A program made the translations under genes and the position numbers. A stretch of 64,000 bases of DNA from DASPHG01 sp035629775 (GTDB lineage Bacteria; Actinomycetota; Thermoleophilia; Solirubrobacterales; Thermoleophilaceae): contig DASPHG010000007.1 in assembly GCA_035629775.1 (NCBI GenBank), positions 23,770 to 87,769 on the forward strand, written 5' to 3'. Shown here piece by piece: positions 17,712-25,903 of the stretch; positions within the stretch are counted from its first letter, which is position 1, and every line of letters starts with the position of its first letter. The notes beneath the pieces were generated by a model that made no database searches, was not told the origin of the DNA, and saw only the letters and a program-made list of their open reading frames with translations.

Positions 17712-19304
17712 TCAGCGCGGGCGCGCCCAGGCCCGCCGCACCTTGCGGCCGACCGCCACGCGCCGCTGCAACTCCGTGCGCTGCCCCGCCATGCCGACGA
17801 CGTGTGCTCGGACGCGGAGGCGACGCGGCCCGAGGTCACGGGACCCGGCGCGCGCGAGGCGGCCACGGTACAGCCGCACTCGAACCGTGCGGGAGTGACT
17901 GACCCGCGCCCGCTTGCGGCGCAAAACGATCTCCCGGTTGCGGGAACGGCGCGCTCCGCGCTTCGGCGCGGTCACTCGGATCACGACCCGGCAGCGCGAG
18001 CTGCAACGCACGCGTACGGGTAGCCGGCGCGGCCGAACCTTGCCGGGGCGGACCCGGACTCTGAGTCTTTTGGTGGGCTCGGACACCCTGCCACCGCGGT
18101 CATCCACGCGCTTGAGCGTGCGCTTTGGCTTTCGGGGTGGCTTCCCCACAGGATCCTCGGCGACCGGCGTCTCGGTCACCGGCGCCGACGGGTCAGCGGC
18201 GCAGCGGTAGCCGCCGGCGGGTGAATTGCCGCCGCGCATCGCCAGGACGGCGGAGCGGTAGGCCTCCCCCGAGGGCTTTAGCGACCCGTCGAGGTTCGCG
18301 ATTCCGAACCACTGCTCGGGATCCTCGGCCGCGATCTCGGTCGTGACCCACGTATACGGGATGAAGCGCGTGACGCCGCAGCCCGAACCCGGCAGCCCCT
18401 CGGCGAGCGCACGCATCTGGGCGGCACGATGGGCCTCGGTCGTGGGAGGCACGGCCCACCCGGTCTCGGTGACCTCGATCGGCAGCTGCCCCACCCCGAG
18501 GAGGCGGAGCGCACCGCGCAGCGTGTTGATGCGGTCGAAGCTCGTGGCCGCGCTCCCGCCATAAGGGTGGTACGCCACCGCGCTGACGTGGGACCACAGC
18601 GCCGGCTGCCGTGCCGCCATCCGCCTTATGAACTCGCCGACGTTGACCGAGCTCAGGCCGCCGATCACGGGCCGTCCCGCGGGATCTGCGCGGCGGACCG
18701 CCGCGGCTGCGGCCACGAAGAGGTCGGCATAGCGCTCCGGTGCTGTGGCCTGGCCGGGAAAGAACTTCTCCACGTTCGGCTCGTTCCAGATTTCGTAGCT
18801 CGTGACGGGCAGGCGCGGCAAGTCGGGATGCTGCGTCCAGAAGGTGCCTGTACTCCCGTAGCGTGCGGCGAAGGCCTGCACGAACGCGGCATAGTCGGCG
18901 GGGTCGCGCGGCGCGGACATCCAGGCGAGGTCGCCCGCGACGGTCCCCGCCCAGGTGGTCCCGTAGGCGATGGTCGGGTACCAGCGCAGACCGTTGCGGG
19001 CGAGCGCGGTCACGATCGCGTCAGGTCGATCCCAGTAATAGGTGCGGGTTCCGTCGACGGGAGCCTTCGGCTCGACCTTGCCCCATTGGGCGTCGATCCG
19101 AACGACGCCAACACCGGTGGCGGCCACTGCCGCCATGTGACGCTCCCAGGTCTCGGGCGGTGCCTTGAACAGGAACTGCGCGTTCATGCCGTAGTAATCG
19201 GCAGCGACGGCCGCGCGCGCGGGCGCGGCCAGCCATGGCGCCGCGGCGCACACGAGCAGCATGACGAGAGCGAACGTCGTCCGGCGAAGCCATCCGTGGC
19301 TCAT
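17712..19304 (-). CDS. Secreted glycoside hydrolase (clan-A type) with basic C-terminal domain
   Basis: 530 aa. Signal peptide LVMLLVCAAAPWLAAPARA. Catalytic region about residues 35-360 with SYEIWNEPNVEKFF (acid/base Glu) and PIEVTETGWAVPP (nucleophile Glu). After about residue 385 comes a linker and a roughly 130-residue Arg/Lys-rich beta-type region (for example RRLPVRVRCSSRCRVVIRV, VRVRLYRGRLARAGSRDLG), which may bind anionic glycan or cell wall. It is similar to the neighbouring gene at 16610-17695 in its catalytic motifs. A role in turnover of the surface polysaccharide is inferred from context only. Confidence 0.85.
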   Translation of the reverse strand: MSHGWLRRTTFALVMLLVCAAAPWLAAPARAAVAADYYGMNAQFLFKAPPETWERHMAAVAATGVGVVRIDAQWGKVEPKAPVDGTRTYYWDRPDAIVTALARNGLRWYPTIAYGTTWAGTVAGDLAWMSAPRDPADYAAFVQAFAARYGSTGTFWTQHPDLPRLPVTSYEIWNEPNVEKFFPGQATAPERYADLFVAAAAAVRRADPAGRPVIGGLSSVNVGEFIRRMAARQPALWSHVSAVAYHPYGGSAATSFDRINTLRGALRLLGVGQLPIEVTETGWAVPPTTEAHRAAQMRALAEGLPGSGCGVTRFIPYTWVTTEIAAEDPEQWFGIANLDGSLKPSGEAYRSAVLAMRGGNSPAGGYRCAADPSAPVTETPVAEDPVGKPPRKPKRTLKRVDDRGGRVSEPTKRLRVRVRPGKVRPRRLPVRVRCSSRCRVVIRVTAPKRGARRSRNREIVLRRKRARVSHSRTVRVRLYRGRLARAGSRDLGPRRLRVRAHVVGMAGQRTELQRRVAVGRKVRRAWARPR

Positions 19305-19385
19305 GCCCTACCCATCGGACGCGCCCGCCCGCTATGTCAGTTCGGCGGCGAAACCCTGGACGGAAAGCTACTTCTCGGACCTTGG

Positions 19386-20306
19386 CTACGAACGAGCGCG
19401 CGCGGCCAGGGCGCGCGCGGCTCTGAATGCGAGGTGGCCGACCGAGTCAAACGGCGCCTCGAGCCGACCGAGCTCGTGGGGATCGTCGCCGGCCCGGAGC
19501 GCCCGCTGCGCCGTCGAGAAGCCAAGCTCGAATCCGGCCTCGCGCGCGGCGGCCGGCGTTCGGCTGTCGTAGTCGCCGTGCGGATACGCGACCGTCCGCA
19601 GCGCGCGTCCAGCCGCGGCCGCGAGCGCCTCGCGTCCCTCGGCCAGGGCGTTCGCGAGCTCCTCGTCGTCGAGTGACGGGAGCGGGTCGTGGCGCAGTGT
19701 GTGAAACCCGATCTCATGACCGGCCGCGGCGAGCGCGCCGACCTCGGAGGCGCGTAGGCCGTCGTCGGGCGATGGGGCGCCCGCCTCGCGCTCCAGTTGC
19801 TCTTCGAAGGCTCGGCGCTCGCCACGTGTCATCGCCTTGACCCGGACGGCCGTCTCTTGCGCGGTGGGGGCGCCGCTCAACCTCTGCCACCAGAAGGCGC
19901 GCGGGCCGTGCAGGGTCGCCCCGCACAGGAAGAAGGTCGCGACCGCCCCGGCTTCGTCGAGTATCGGCTGCGCTGATTCGCGATGAGCGGCGAGATCGTC
20001 GTCGAACGTCAGCGCCAGGGGAAACCGCGCGAACCGCCGGCGCCGCGTGGCCGCAAGCGGCAAATCCGACGCCGGCACGAGGTCGTAGTGGCGGCTCAGG
20101 TAACGGATCTGGTCGCGGAACAGGTCCGTGCCCATCTGGGGCGCAAGCGACGTGCGCGGATCGTCCTGCGGATCGCCGATGCCGTGCCAGTAGAACGAGA
20201 CCCCGGCCTTCATCGAGCTCAGCCGTAAGAGACCGAGCATCACCGTCCCGAAAACCCGCGCAGCCAGGTCGGCGACTGCGTTGGCGGGCCGCGAGCCATT
20301 TCCCAT
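19386..20306 (-). CDS. Polysaccharide deacetylase (NodB/CE4-like)
   Basis: 306 aa if started at ATG 20306 (another in-frame ATG at 20339; neither has a clear ribosome site). CE4-type motifs are present in order: PLALTFDDDLAAH (metal and base Asp), AAGHEIGFHTLRHD (metal His pair, H-x3-H), and VAYPHGDYD. It would remove N- or O-acetyl groups from a polysaccharide, using a divalent metal. No obvious signal peptide, though a hydrophobic stretch near residue 20-40 could anchor it. Divergent from the ABC permease gene. Confidence 0.85.
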   Translation of the reverse strand: MGNGSRPANAVADLAARVFGTVMLGLLRLSSMKAGVSFYWHGIGDPQDDPRTSLAPQMGTDLFRDQIRYLSRHYDLVPASDLPLAATRRRRFARFPLALTFDDDLAAHRESAQPILDEAGAVATFFLCGATLHGPRAFWWQRLSGAPTAQETAVRVKAMTRGERRAFEEQLEREAGAPSPDDGLRASEVGALAAAGHEIGFHTLRHDPLPSLDDEELANALAEGREALAAAAGRALRTVAYPHGDYDSRTPAAAREAGFELGFSTAQRALRAGDDPHELGRLEAPFDSVGHLAFRAARALAARARS

Positions 20307-20347
20307 GCGCACATCGAAGCACTCTGGCGCGGCTAGCATCCGGCCCG

Positions 20348-21208
20348 ATGTCGTCCCCCACGCCCGAGCCCGCCACAGGGGGCGCGTCTCCTTCCTGGAT
20401 CGAGAACCGGTCCACCGCCGGACGGCTGGTCCTCCCGAACATTCGGGAGTTGGTCCAGTACCGCGAGCTTGCGATCGTCCTCGCGGTTCGCGACATACAG
20501 GTCCGCTACAAGCAGACCTTCCTCGGAATCGGGTGGGCCGTTCTTCAGCCGCTGGCGACCACGGCCGCATTCACATTCGTGTTCAACCGGCTCGCGGGGC
20601 TCACCTCGGAGGGCGTCCCGTACGGGGTCTTCGTGCTCTCGGGCATGGTCGTGTGGACGCTCTTCTCCGCCGGAACGATGCGTGCCGCCGGCGCGCTCGT
20701 CGAGAACGAGTCGATCCTCACGAAGGTCTACTTCCCCAGGCTGCTGTTATGCGTGTCGGCCGTGCTGCCGGGACTGGTCGACCTTGCGATCGGCCTGGTC
20801 CTGCTGGCCGTGCTCATGGCGGTGACAGGCGTCGGACCCGGTATCGAGGTGCTCGTAGCCCCGGCGGTAATCCTTGTCACGCTCGTATTCACGCTGGGGA
20901 CCGGGACGCTGCTGGCAGCCATCAACGTCCGCTACCGGGACGTCGGGAACGCGATCCCCTTCGTCATGCAACTCTGGCTCTTCCTCAGCCCGGTCGCGTA
21001 CTCGAGCACCCTCGCCGAGGGCGCCGCCGGTTGGCTCTACTACGTGAACCCGATGGCCGGGCTGGTCGAGACCTTCCGCTGGTCGGTGACCGGAGTGGAT
21101 CCGCCCGGCGTCGAGAGCCTGATCGCCATCGGGCCGGCGATCGCGCTCTGTATCGGCGGGCTGATCGTGTTCGGCCGAACCGAACGTCGTTTCGCGGACG
21201 TGATCTGA
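20348..21208 (+). CDS. ABC-2 type polysaccharide exporter permease (Wzm-like)
   Basis: 286 aa with six hydrophobic segments from about residue 60. The N-terminal amphipathic stretch LAVRDIQVRYKQTFLGIGWA is the hallmark of ABC-2 polysaccharide permeases (RDLKVRYKxSxLGxxW). It ends VFGRTERRFADVI, also typical. With the ATPase 2 bp downstream it forms an exporter for a lipid-linked glycan across the cytoplasmic membrane. Presence of both this and a Wzx-like flippase means the locus has two export routes. Confidence 0.92.
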   Translation: MSSPTPEPATGGASPSWIENRSTAGRLVLPNIRELVQYRELAIVLAVRDIQVRYKQTFLGIGWAVLQPLATTAAFTFVFNRLAGLTSEGVPYGVFVLSGMVVWTLFSAGTMRAAGALVENESILTKVYFPRLLLCVSAVLPGLVDLAIGLVLLAVLMAVTGVGPGIEVLVAPAVILVTLVFTLGTGTLLAAINVRYRDVGNAIPFVMQLWLFLSPVAYSSTLAEGAAGWLYYVNPMAGLVETFRWSVTGVDPPGVESLIAIGPAIALCIGGLIVFGRTERRFADVI

Positions 21209-21210
21209 CC

Positions 21211-22422
21211 GTGCGCGCGATCGAGGTCCAGGGAGTGGGCAAGCGCTACCGGCTCGGTCAGAGCGTGGTCACCCTCCGCGAGGCTCTTCCGGCAGTTCTG
21301 CGTCGTGGCCCGACGCGCGACCAAGACGAGCTCTGGGCGCTGCGCGACGTCGATCTCACGGTCGAAGAGGGCGAGACGCTGGGAATCGTCGGATCGAACG
21401 GAGCGGGCAAGAGCACGCTGCTGAAGATCCTGGCCCGGATCACCGAGCCCACGACGGGGGTGTCCCGGACGCGCGGCCGCGTGGGGGCGATGCTCGAGGT
21501 GGGCACTGGGTTCCATTACGAGCTGACCGGCAGGGAGAACATCTTCCTGAATGGGGCGATCCTCGGGCTGTCCCGCACCGAGGTTCGGGCGAGGATGGAC
21601 GCGATCGTCGAATTCGCGGAGGTCGAGCGGTTTCTCGACACGCCGCTGAAGCGGTACTCGTCCGGCATGTGGCTGCGGCTGGCGTTTGCGATCGCTGCCG
21701 AGATCCAGCCCGAGATCATCGTCGTCGACGAGGTCCTCGCGGTCGGCGACTACGAGTTTCAGCAGCGGTGTCTCGGACGAATGTCGGAGATGCACGACAG
21801 CGGCCGCACCGTCCTGTTCGTCACGCACGACAGCGGCATGATGGCTCGCCTCTGCTCCCGCGTCATGTGGCTCGACCACGGGCGCGTGATCGCGGACGGG
21901 CCGACGCAGGAGGTGCTCGGCGCGTACCTGCGCAAGGGAGGCGCCACCGGCGCCGAGGCGGAGCTCGAGCTGGCGCCGGACGTCGACGTGGGGCCCATCC
22001 GGGTCGGCGTCGCCGGGCCCGACGGCCAGGCCCCGGTGCGCGGCGAGCCACTCCGCTTCGAGGTCACGCTGGAGGCGCGCCGCCCGGCGCGCGGCTACAA
22101 CCTCGCCGTCTTCCTCGTCGGTGACGACGGCACCCGCCTGCTCCACGAGGGATGGACCGACACGGAAGACTCGATCCTGTCGTTCGAACCCGGCCTCACC
22201 ACAGTGAGCGTCACGGTCCCGCCGCTGTTCACCCCCGGCAGCTACGCGGCGATCCTGTGGTTCGGGACGAGCTACGGGGTGACGCAATTCGAACGCGAGG
22301 TGCTCCACTTCCAGATCGAGCCGCGCATCGACGACAAGGCGGAGAGCCTGCGGCGAGCGCGGCTCGTCCAGCCCGAGGTGAGCTGGACGATCGATAGGCC
22401 GGGACCATTGGAGGGCGTGTGA
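21211..22422 (+). CDS. ABC polysaccharide exporter ATPase with C-terminal carbohydrate-binding domain (Wzt-like)
   Basis: 403 aa from GTG 21211, two bases after the permease stop. ATPase domain residues 1-235: Walker A GSNGAGKST, signature YSSGMWLRLAFA, Walker B EIIVVDEVLAVGD, switch FVTHD. The remainder (about 250-403, DVGPIRVGVAGPDGQAPVRG onwards) is the beta-sandwich domain that in Wzt proteins recognises the end of the glycan chain. It powers export of the polymer with the permease. Stop overlaps the GTG of the next gene. Confidence 0.93.
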   Translation: MRAIEVQGVGKRYRLGQSVVTLREALPAVLRRGPTRDQDELWALRDVDLTVEEGETLGIVGSNGAGKSTLLKILARITEPTTGVSRTRGRVGAMLEVGTGFHYELTGRENIFLNGAILGLSRTEVRARMDAIVEFAEVERFLDTPLKRYSSGMWLRLAFAIAAEIQPEIIVVDEVLAVGDYEFQQRCLGRMSEMHDSGRTVLFVTHDSGMMARLCSRVMWLDHGRVIADGPTQEVLGAYLRKGGATGAEAELELAPDVDVGPIRVGVAGPDGQAPVRGEPLRFEVTLEARRPARGYNLAVFLVGDDGTRLLHEGWTDTEDSILSFEPGLTTVSVTVPPLFTPGSYAAILWFGTSYGVTQFEREVLHFQIEPRIDDKAESLRRARLVQPEVSWTIDRPGPLEGV

Positions 22423-23417
22423 GCGCGCCTACCGTGTCCGTTGTCCTTCCGACGCGCAACCGGTCGAGCCTGGTGCGGGACGCCCTGAACACCGTCTTCA
22501 ACCAGCGCGACTGCGAGTTCGAGGTGATCGTCGTCGACGAAGCGTCGACTGACGACACTCCGCGGGTGCTGGCCGAGTTCGACGATCCGCGCCTTCAGGT
22601 CATCCGGAATGAGCCGGCGCGCGGCGTCGCGCTCGCGCGGAACACTGCTGCCGAGGTCGCCCAGGGAGAGTGGATCGCGTTTCTCGACGACGACGACCTA
22701 TGGGCGCCCGACCGCCTCCGCCGGCAGCTGGATGTGGCCGACGCCGACGGCGGCGAGATTGCCTACTGCTCGAACATCCTGATCGACTCCGATCGAATAC
22801 CGAGCGGTGTGGCACTGGCGCAGGACCCCGTGGTCGTCCACCGCAACCTCTACCTCGTGAACGCGCTGGGCGGCCCGTCGTCGGTGATGGTTCGCCGCGA
22901 GCGGTTCGACGAGGTCGGGGGCTTCGACCCCGCTTTCTCGGCCCTCGCGGACTGGGATCTCTGGCTGCGAGTCGGCGACCGCACCGACCGGTTCTCTGCC
23001 GTCGGTGATGCGCTGGTCGCATACACCGAGTACGAGCACAACATGGTGGTCCGCGACCCGTCAGGAGTGCAGCGCGAGTACAACGCGCTCTTCGCGCGCC
23101 ACGCCCCTCGCGCGCGCGAGCGTGGTTGGGATGTGGACCGCCACGAGTTCTCACGTTGGATCGCGGGTGAACTGGTCCGGCACGGCTACCCGCGGGCGGC
23201 CGCGCAGTTCCACTTCTCGGTCGCGGTGACACGGCTGCATCCGATGTTCGCGCTCAGGGCGCTGCGGGCGATGACCAGGCGGTCGCCGCTGTGGCTCAAG
23301 ATCAGCGATGCTCGGGTGAGCCCGGATTGGCTCACCGCCTATCAGGCCGTGGAGCTGAGCCCCGAGCCGCGCCGCAAGCGCAAGGTGCCGCGACGCCGCC
23401 TCGGACGGCAGGGGTAG
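22419..23417 (+). CDS. Glycosyltransferase family 2
   Basis: 332 aa from GTG 22419, overlapping the ATPase stop (GTGTGA). GT-A motifs: VSVVLPTRNRSSLVRDAL, VIVVDEASTDDTP, and metal-binding IAFLDDDDLWAP; then FSALADWDLWLRVGD. The C-terminal third (HAPRARERGWDVDRHEFSRW) matches the equivalent part of the enzyme at 1104-2060, so they are paralogues. Coupling to the exporter genes suggests it adds a sugar to, or caps, the exported polymer. Confidence 0.9.
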   Translation: MSAPTVSVVLPTRNRSSLVRDALNTVFNQRDCEFEVIVVDEASTDDTPRVLAEFDDPRLQVIRNEPARGVALARNTAAEVAQGEWIAFLDDDDLWAPDRLRRQLDVADADGGEIAYCSNILIDSDRIPSGVALAQDPVVVHRNLYLVNALGGPSSVMVRRERFDEVGGFDPAFSALADWDLWLRVGDRTDRFSAVGDALVAYTEYEHNMVVRDPSGVQREYNALFARHAPRARERGWDVDRHEFSRWIAGELVRHGYPRAAAQFHFSVAVTRLHPMFALRALRAMTRRSPLWLKISDARVSPDWLTAYQAVELSPEPRRKRKVPRRRLGRQG

Positions 23418-23423
23418 ATCGAC

Positions 23424-25001
23424 TCAGTAAGCGCCGCGCGTTGCGAACAGCGCCCGGGCAGTCCTGGCGAGGATCGAGATGTCCAACGCGAGCGACCAGT
23501 TCGTCAGGTACGCGGTGTCGATCCGGATCCGCTCCTCGAAGCTCATCGTCGAGCGGCCACTGATCTGCCAGTAGCCCGTCATGCCGGGCCGGAGCCCCTC
23601 GACGTCCCAATAACCCAGGATGAGGGCTTCCGACGAGTTGGGATCGAAAACGCGGTGCAGGTACCGCTCCCGCTGCTCTTTCTCCGTGATCGGCCGCGGG
23701 CCGACGAGCGACAGGTCGCCCAGAAGGACGTTGAGAAGCTGCGGAAGCTCATCGAGCGAGGTCTTCCGCAGGAAGCGGCCGACGCGCGTGGTGCGCGGGT
23801 CATCCCCGAGCTTCTGCGTGCGGTCGAATTCTGCGGCCTGGAGCGGGTGCTCCTCGAGCCAGTTCTCGAAGCGCTCGGCCGTCCACTTGGTGGACATCGT
23901 CCGGAACTTGAGCTGCATGAAGCGCCGCCCGCGGGGCCCGATCCGCTCGCCCCGGTAGAGCAGCGGGCGGCCGTCGGTCAGCACGACCGCGACCGCGATG
24001 GCGATGGCGATCGGGAGCAGCGCGATGAGCGTGAATCCGGCGACCGCTATGTCGACAGCGCGCTTGACGAACAGACGGGAGCGCGAAATTCGACGCGGGG
24101 GCAAGGCCACCACGGACATTCCCTCGAACACGTTGATTCCGGCACTCGGACCGACGATCTCGAACAGGCGAGGCACGATGTCGACTTGGAGCTCCAGGTC
24201 GCGCAGCTGCCGGATGAGCTCCAGCTCGTCGTGGTGGCTCTGACTCGAGAACGCGACGATCGCCCGCTCGACCTCGTGGTCGCGAATGATGCGTGCGGTT
24301 TGTGCCGGCCCGCCCAGAACGGGAACTCGGTCGAGGTCATCGTCGAGCGGCCGCGGGTCATCATCGATCAGCCCCACGAGCCGCATCCCGTACTCGGGGT
24401 GGGTCAGGAGCTTTCGCGCCATCAGCTGCCCGATCACGCCGCCGCCGATGATCACGGTGTTCTGGACATAGTCGGGGCGCCGGCGCGCGATGACCCTGGC
24501 GCCCGAACGCGCGAGTGGGATCGTGACAAGCGCGATCGCCCAGGCGGCGATGGCGAGCTCGGGCGACGCGGCGCCCGTGAGCACGAGCACGGCGAGCGAG
24601 ATGAAGGCGCCGGCGGTGACCGCATTGAAGATCGCCGGCAAGTCGTCGATCGTCGTGTGGTCGGCACGCGTCTCGTCGCGCCCGTACAGGTCGCGCGAAG
24701 CGAGCAGCACCAGCATCATGGCGGCAGCGCCGAGGTATGCGAGCCACGACGCGCCGCCGGCGTCGGCGAAGGTGTTCGGCATCCAGGTTTCGACGAGGAC
24801 GAACGTCAGCGCGAGCGCAAGCACGTCGCCGATCAGGAGGGACCTGCGGATGAGGCCGCCCCTGCGCCGCAGCCGCTCCGGGGCCGAGCGGCGCTCGACC
24901 ACGCGAAGGGTCCGCGGATCTACGGGCGCGCGGCCTTCCCGCGGCAGCAGCGCCCCATCCAAATGCGTACTCATCGACCTTTCACTCCGTGCGAGATCCA
25001 T
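23424..25001 (-). CDS. Initiating polyprenyl glycosylphosphotransferase (WbaP/CpsE-like)
   Basis: 525 aa from ATG 25001; ATG 24974 is an equally good start. N-terminal region has several membrane helices, a central CoA-binding-like Rossmann segment (VQNTVIIGGGVIGQLMARKL), another helix (AVAGFTLIALLPIAIAIAVAVVL), and the catalytic phosphosugar transferase domain: LKFRTMSTKW, LRKTSLDELPQLLNVLLGDL, LVGPRP, LRPGMTGYWQISGR. It transfers a sugar-1-phosphate to undecaprenyl phosphate and so starts repeat-unit synthesis. A second enzyme of this type is at 49702-51195. Confidence 0.93.
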   Translation of the reverse strand: MDLARSERSMSTHLDGALLPREGRAPVDPRTLRVVERRSAPERLRRRGGLIRRSLLIGDVLALALTFVLVETWMPNTFADAGGASWLAYLGAAAMMLVLLASRDLYGRDETRADHTTIDDLPAIFNAVTAGAFISLAVLVLTGAASPELAIAAWAIALVTIPLARSGARVIARRRPDYVQNTVIIGGGVIGQLMARKLLTHPEYGMRLVGLIDDDPRPLDDDLDRVPVLGGPAQTARIIRDHEVERAIVAFSSQSHHDELELIRQLRDLELQVDIVPRLFEIVGPSAGINVFEGMSVVALPPRRISRSRLFVKRAVDIAVAGFTLIALLPIAIAIAVAVVLTDGRPLLYRGERIGPRGRRFMQLKFRTMSTKWTAERFENWLEEHPLQAAEFDRTQKLGDDPRTTRVGRFLRKTSLDELPQLLNVLLGDLSLVGPRPITEKEQRERYLHRVFDPNSSEALILGYWDVEGLRPGMTGYWQISGRSTMSFEERIRIDTAYLTNWSLALDISILARTARALFATRGAY

Positions 25002-25240
25002 TCCTCTTGCGCATCCTTTCGCGAGTCCGTTCTACCAACCGTGCGCTGAAGTCAGAATGACGGCGGTACTCGCGAACCGCACCTGAACATTCGTCCATCT
25101 CTGCCCCTGACTCCTCGGGTCGTCCCCGTTACGCACCCCTACAAACCAAAAACTAGTGCATGTTGCGCCATCTGGGTCGCACTTTTCGTTCGGGCTGGTG
25201 GAATCCCCAACTTCCGTCCGTAAGGTGAGTTCTACTTCCC
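25002..25240. other. Intergenic region between the polysaccharide locus and a small membrane protein gene
   Basis: 239 bp without a recognisable gene, visibly less GC-rich than its surroundings. It must hold promoters for the minus-strand glycosylphosphotransferase and the plus-strand small ORF. Near its right end is TCCGTCCGTAAGGTGAG, which resembles TTCGTCCGTAGGATCCG before the related small ORF at 52281. No convincing -35/-10 pair was identified. Confidence 0.4.
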
Positions 25241-25465
25241 ATGGTGCTCCTGATCGCTTCCGCGGTTGTCGTGATTTGGGTATCGACCGCTCTTTTCGCG
25301 GTGGCCCTCTGCCAGGCGGCCGCGGCTCAGGAGGGACGGGCTTGCCGGGTGCCACGTCGGCTCTCGAAGCGGAGACGCTCGGCGGCGGTACGCGCAGCGA
25401 TCGAGTCCTCGACTCCTGCTCTCACGCTGGTGTCACGGCCTCCCACCAGCGGTCACCTGAACTGA
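25241..25465 (+). CDS. Small single-pass membrane protein (family A, copy 1)
   Basis: 74 aa. The N-terminal 31 residues form one membrane helix (MVLLIASAVVVIWVSTALFA then VALCQAAAAQEG) and the rest is a basic cytoplasmic or periplasmic tail. The N-terminal part matches the 62-aa protein at 52281-52469 (MVLLLTISAVTLWLFVAVLV then MALCRMASDEG). Both are next to polyprenyl glycosylphosphotransferase or epimerase genes. No known function. The stop is inside the left edge of the hairpin that terminates rplL transcription on the other strand. Confidence 0.6.
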   Translation: MVLLIASAVVVIWVSTALFAVALCQAAAAQEGRACRVPRRLSKRRRSAAVRAAIESSTPALTLVSRPPTSGHLN

Positions 25466-25490
25466 AAAGGGCCCCGGTTCGGGGCCCTTT
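25466..25490. terminator. Strong bidirectional rho-independent terminator
   Basis: Perfect 11-bp inverted repeat (AAAGGGCCCCG / CGGGGCCCTTT) with a 3-base loop. On the minus strand it follows the rplL stop by 23 bp and its second arm ends in TTTT, so it should end the ribosomal protein operon. On the plus strand it follows the small membrane protein gene directly. Confidence 0.9.
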
Positions 25491-25513
25491 CCAATGCCGT
25501 ATGGAACGTCGGG

Positions 25514-25903
25514 CTACTTCAGCTCGACGCTGCCGCCGGCCTCCTCGAGCTCGCCCTTGAGCTTCTCGGCCTCGTCGCGCTCGATGCCCTCCTTGACGGC
25601 CTTCGGGGCCTCGTCGACGACGGCCTTGGCCTCCTTCAGGCCCAGACCAGTCGCGGCGCGGACGACCTTGATCACCTGGATCTTCTTGTCGCCCGCCGCG
25701 GTGAGGACCACGTCGACCGTGGTGGACTCCTCCTCGCCGTCGCCGTCAGCGGCAGCTCCGCCGCCCGCAGCGGCCGGCGCGGCCGCGGCGACAGCGGTCG
25801 CCGAGACGCCGAACTCCTCCTCGAGCGCCTTGATGCGCTCGGATAGCTCGAGCACGGAAATGCCCTTCAGCTCGTCGATCCACTCCTGTGTGCTGGTGGC
25901 CAT
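25514..25903 (-). CDS. rplL: 50S ribosomal protein L7/L12
   Basis: 129 aa, normal length. The N-terminal dimerisation region (WIDELKGISVLELSERIKAL) is followed by an Ala/Gly hinge (AAAPAAAGGGAAAD) and the C-terminal factor-binding domain with DKKIQVIKVVRAATGLGLKE and AKAVVDEAPKAVKEG. It forms the ribosome stalk that recruits GTPase translation factors. Its ATG follows the rplJ stop directly, and its Shine-Dalgarno AAGGAGGG lies within the last codons of rplJ. Confidence 0.98.
   Translation of the reverse strand: MATSTQEWIDELKGISVLELSERIKALEEEFGVSATAVAAAAPAAAGGGAAADGDGEEESTTVDVVLTAAGDKKIQVIKVVRAATGLGLKEAKAVVDEAPKAVKEGIERDEAEKLKGELEEAGGSVELK

Noticed and set aside
20281..21210. N-terminal extension of the ABC ATPase
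   Set aside because: The extra 310 residues are an out-of-frame reading of the permease gene. The ATPase family starts at the GTG at 21211.
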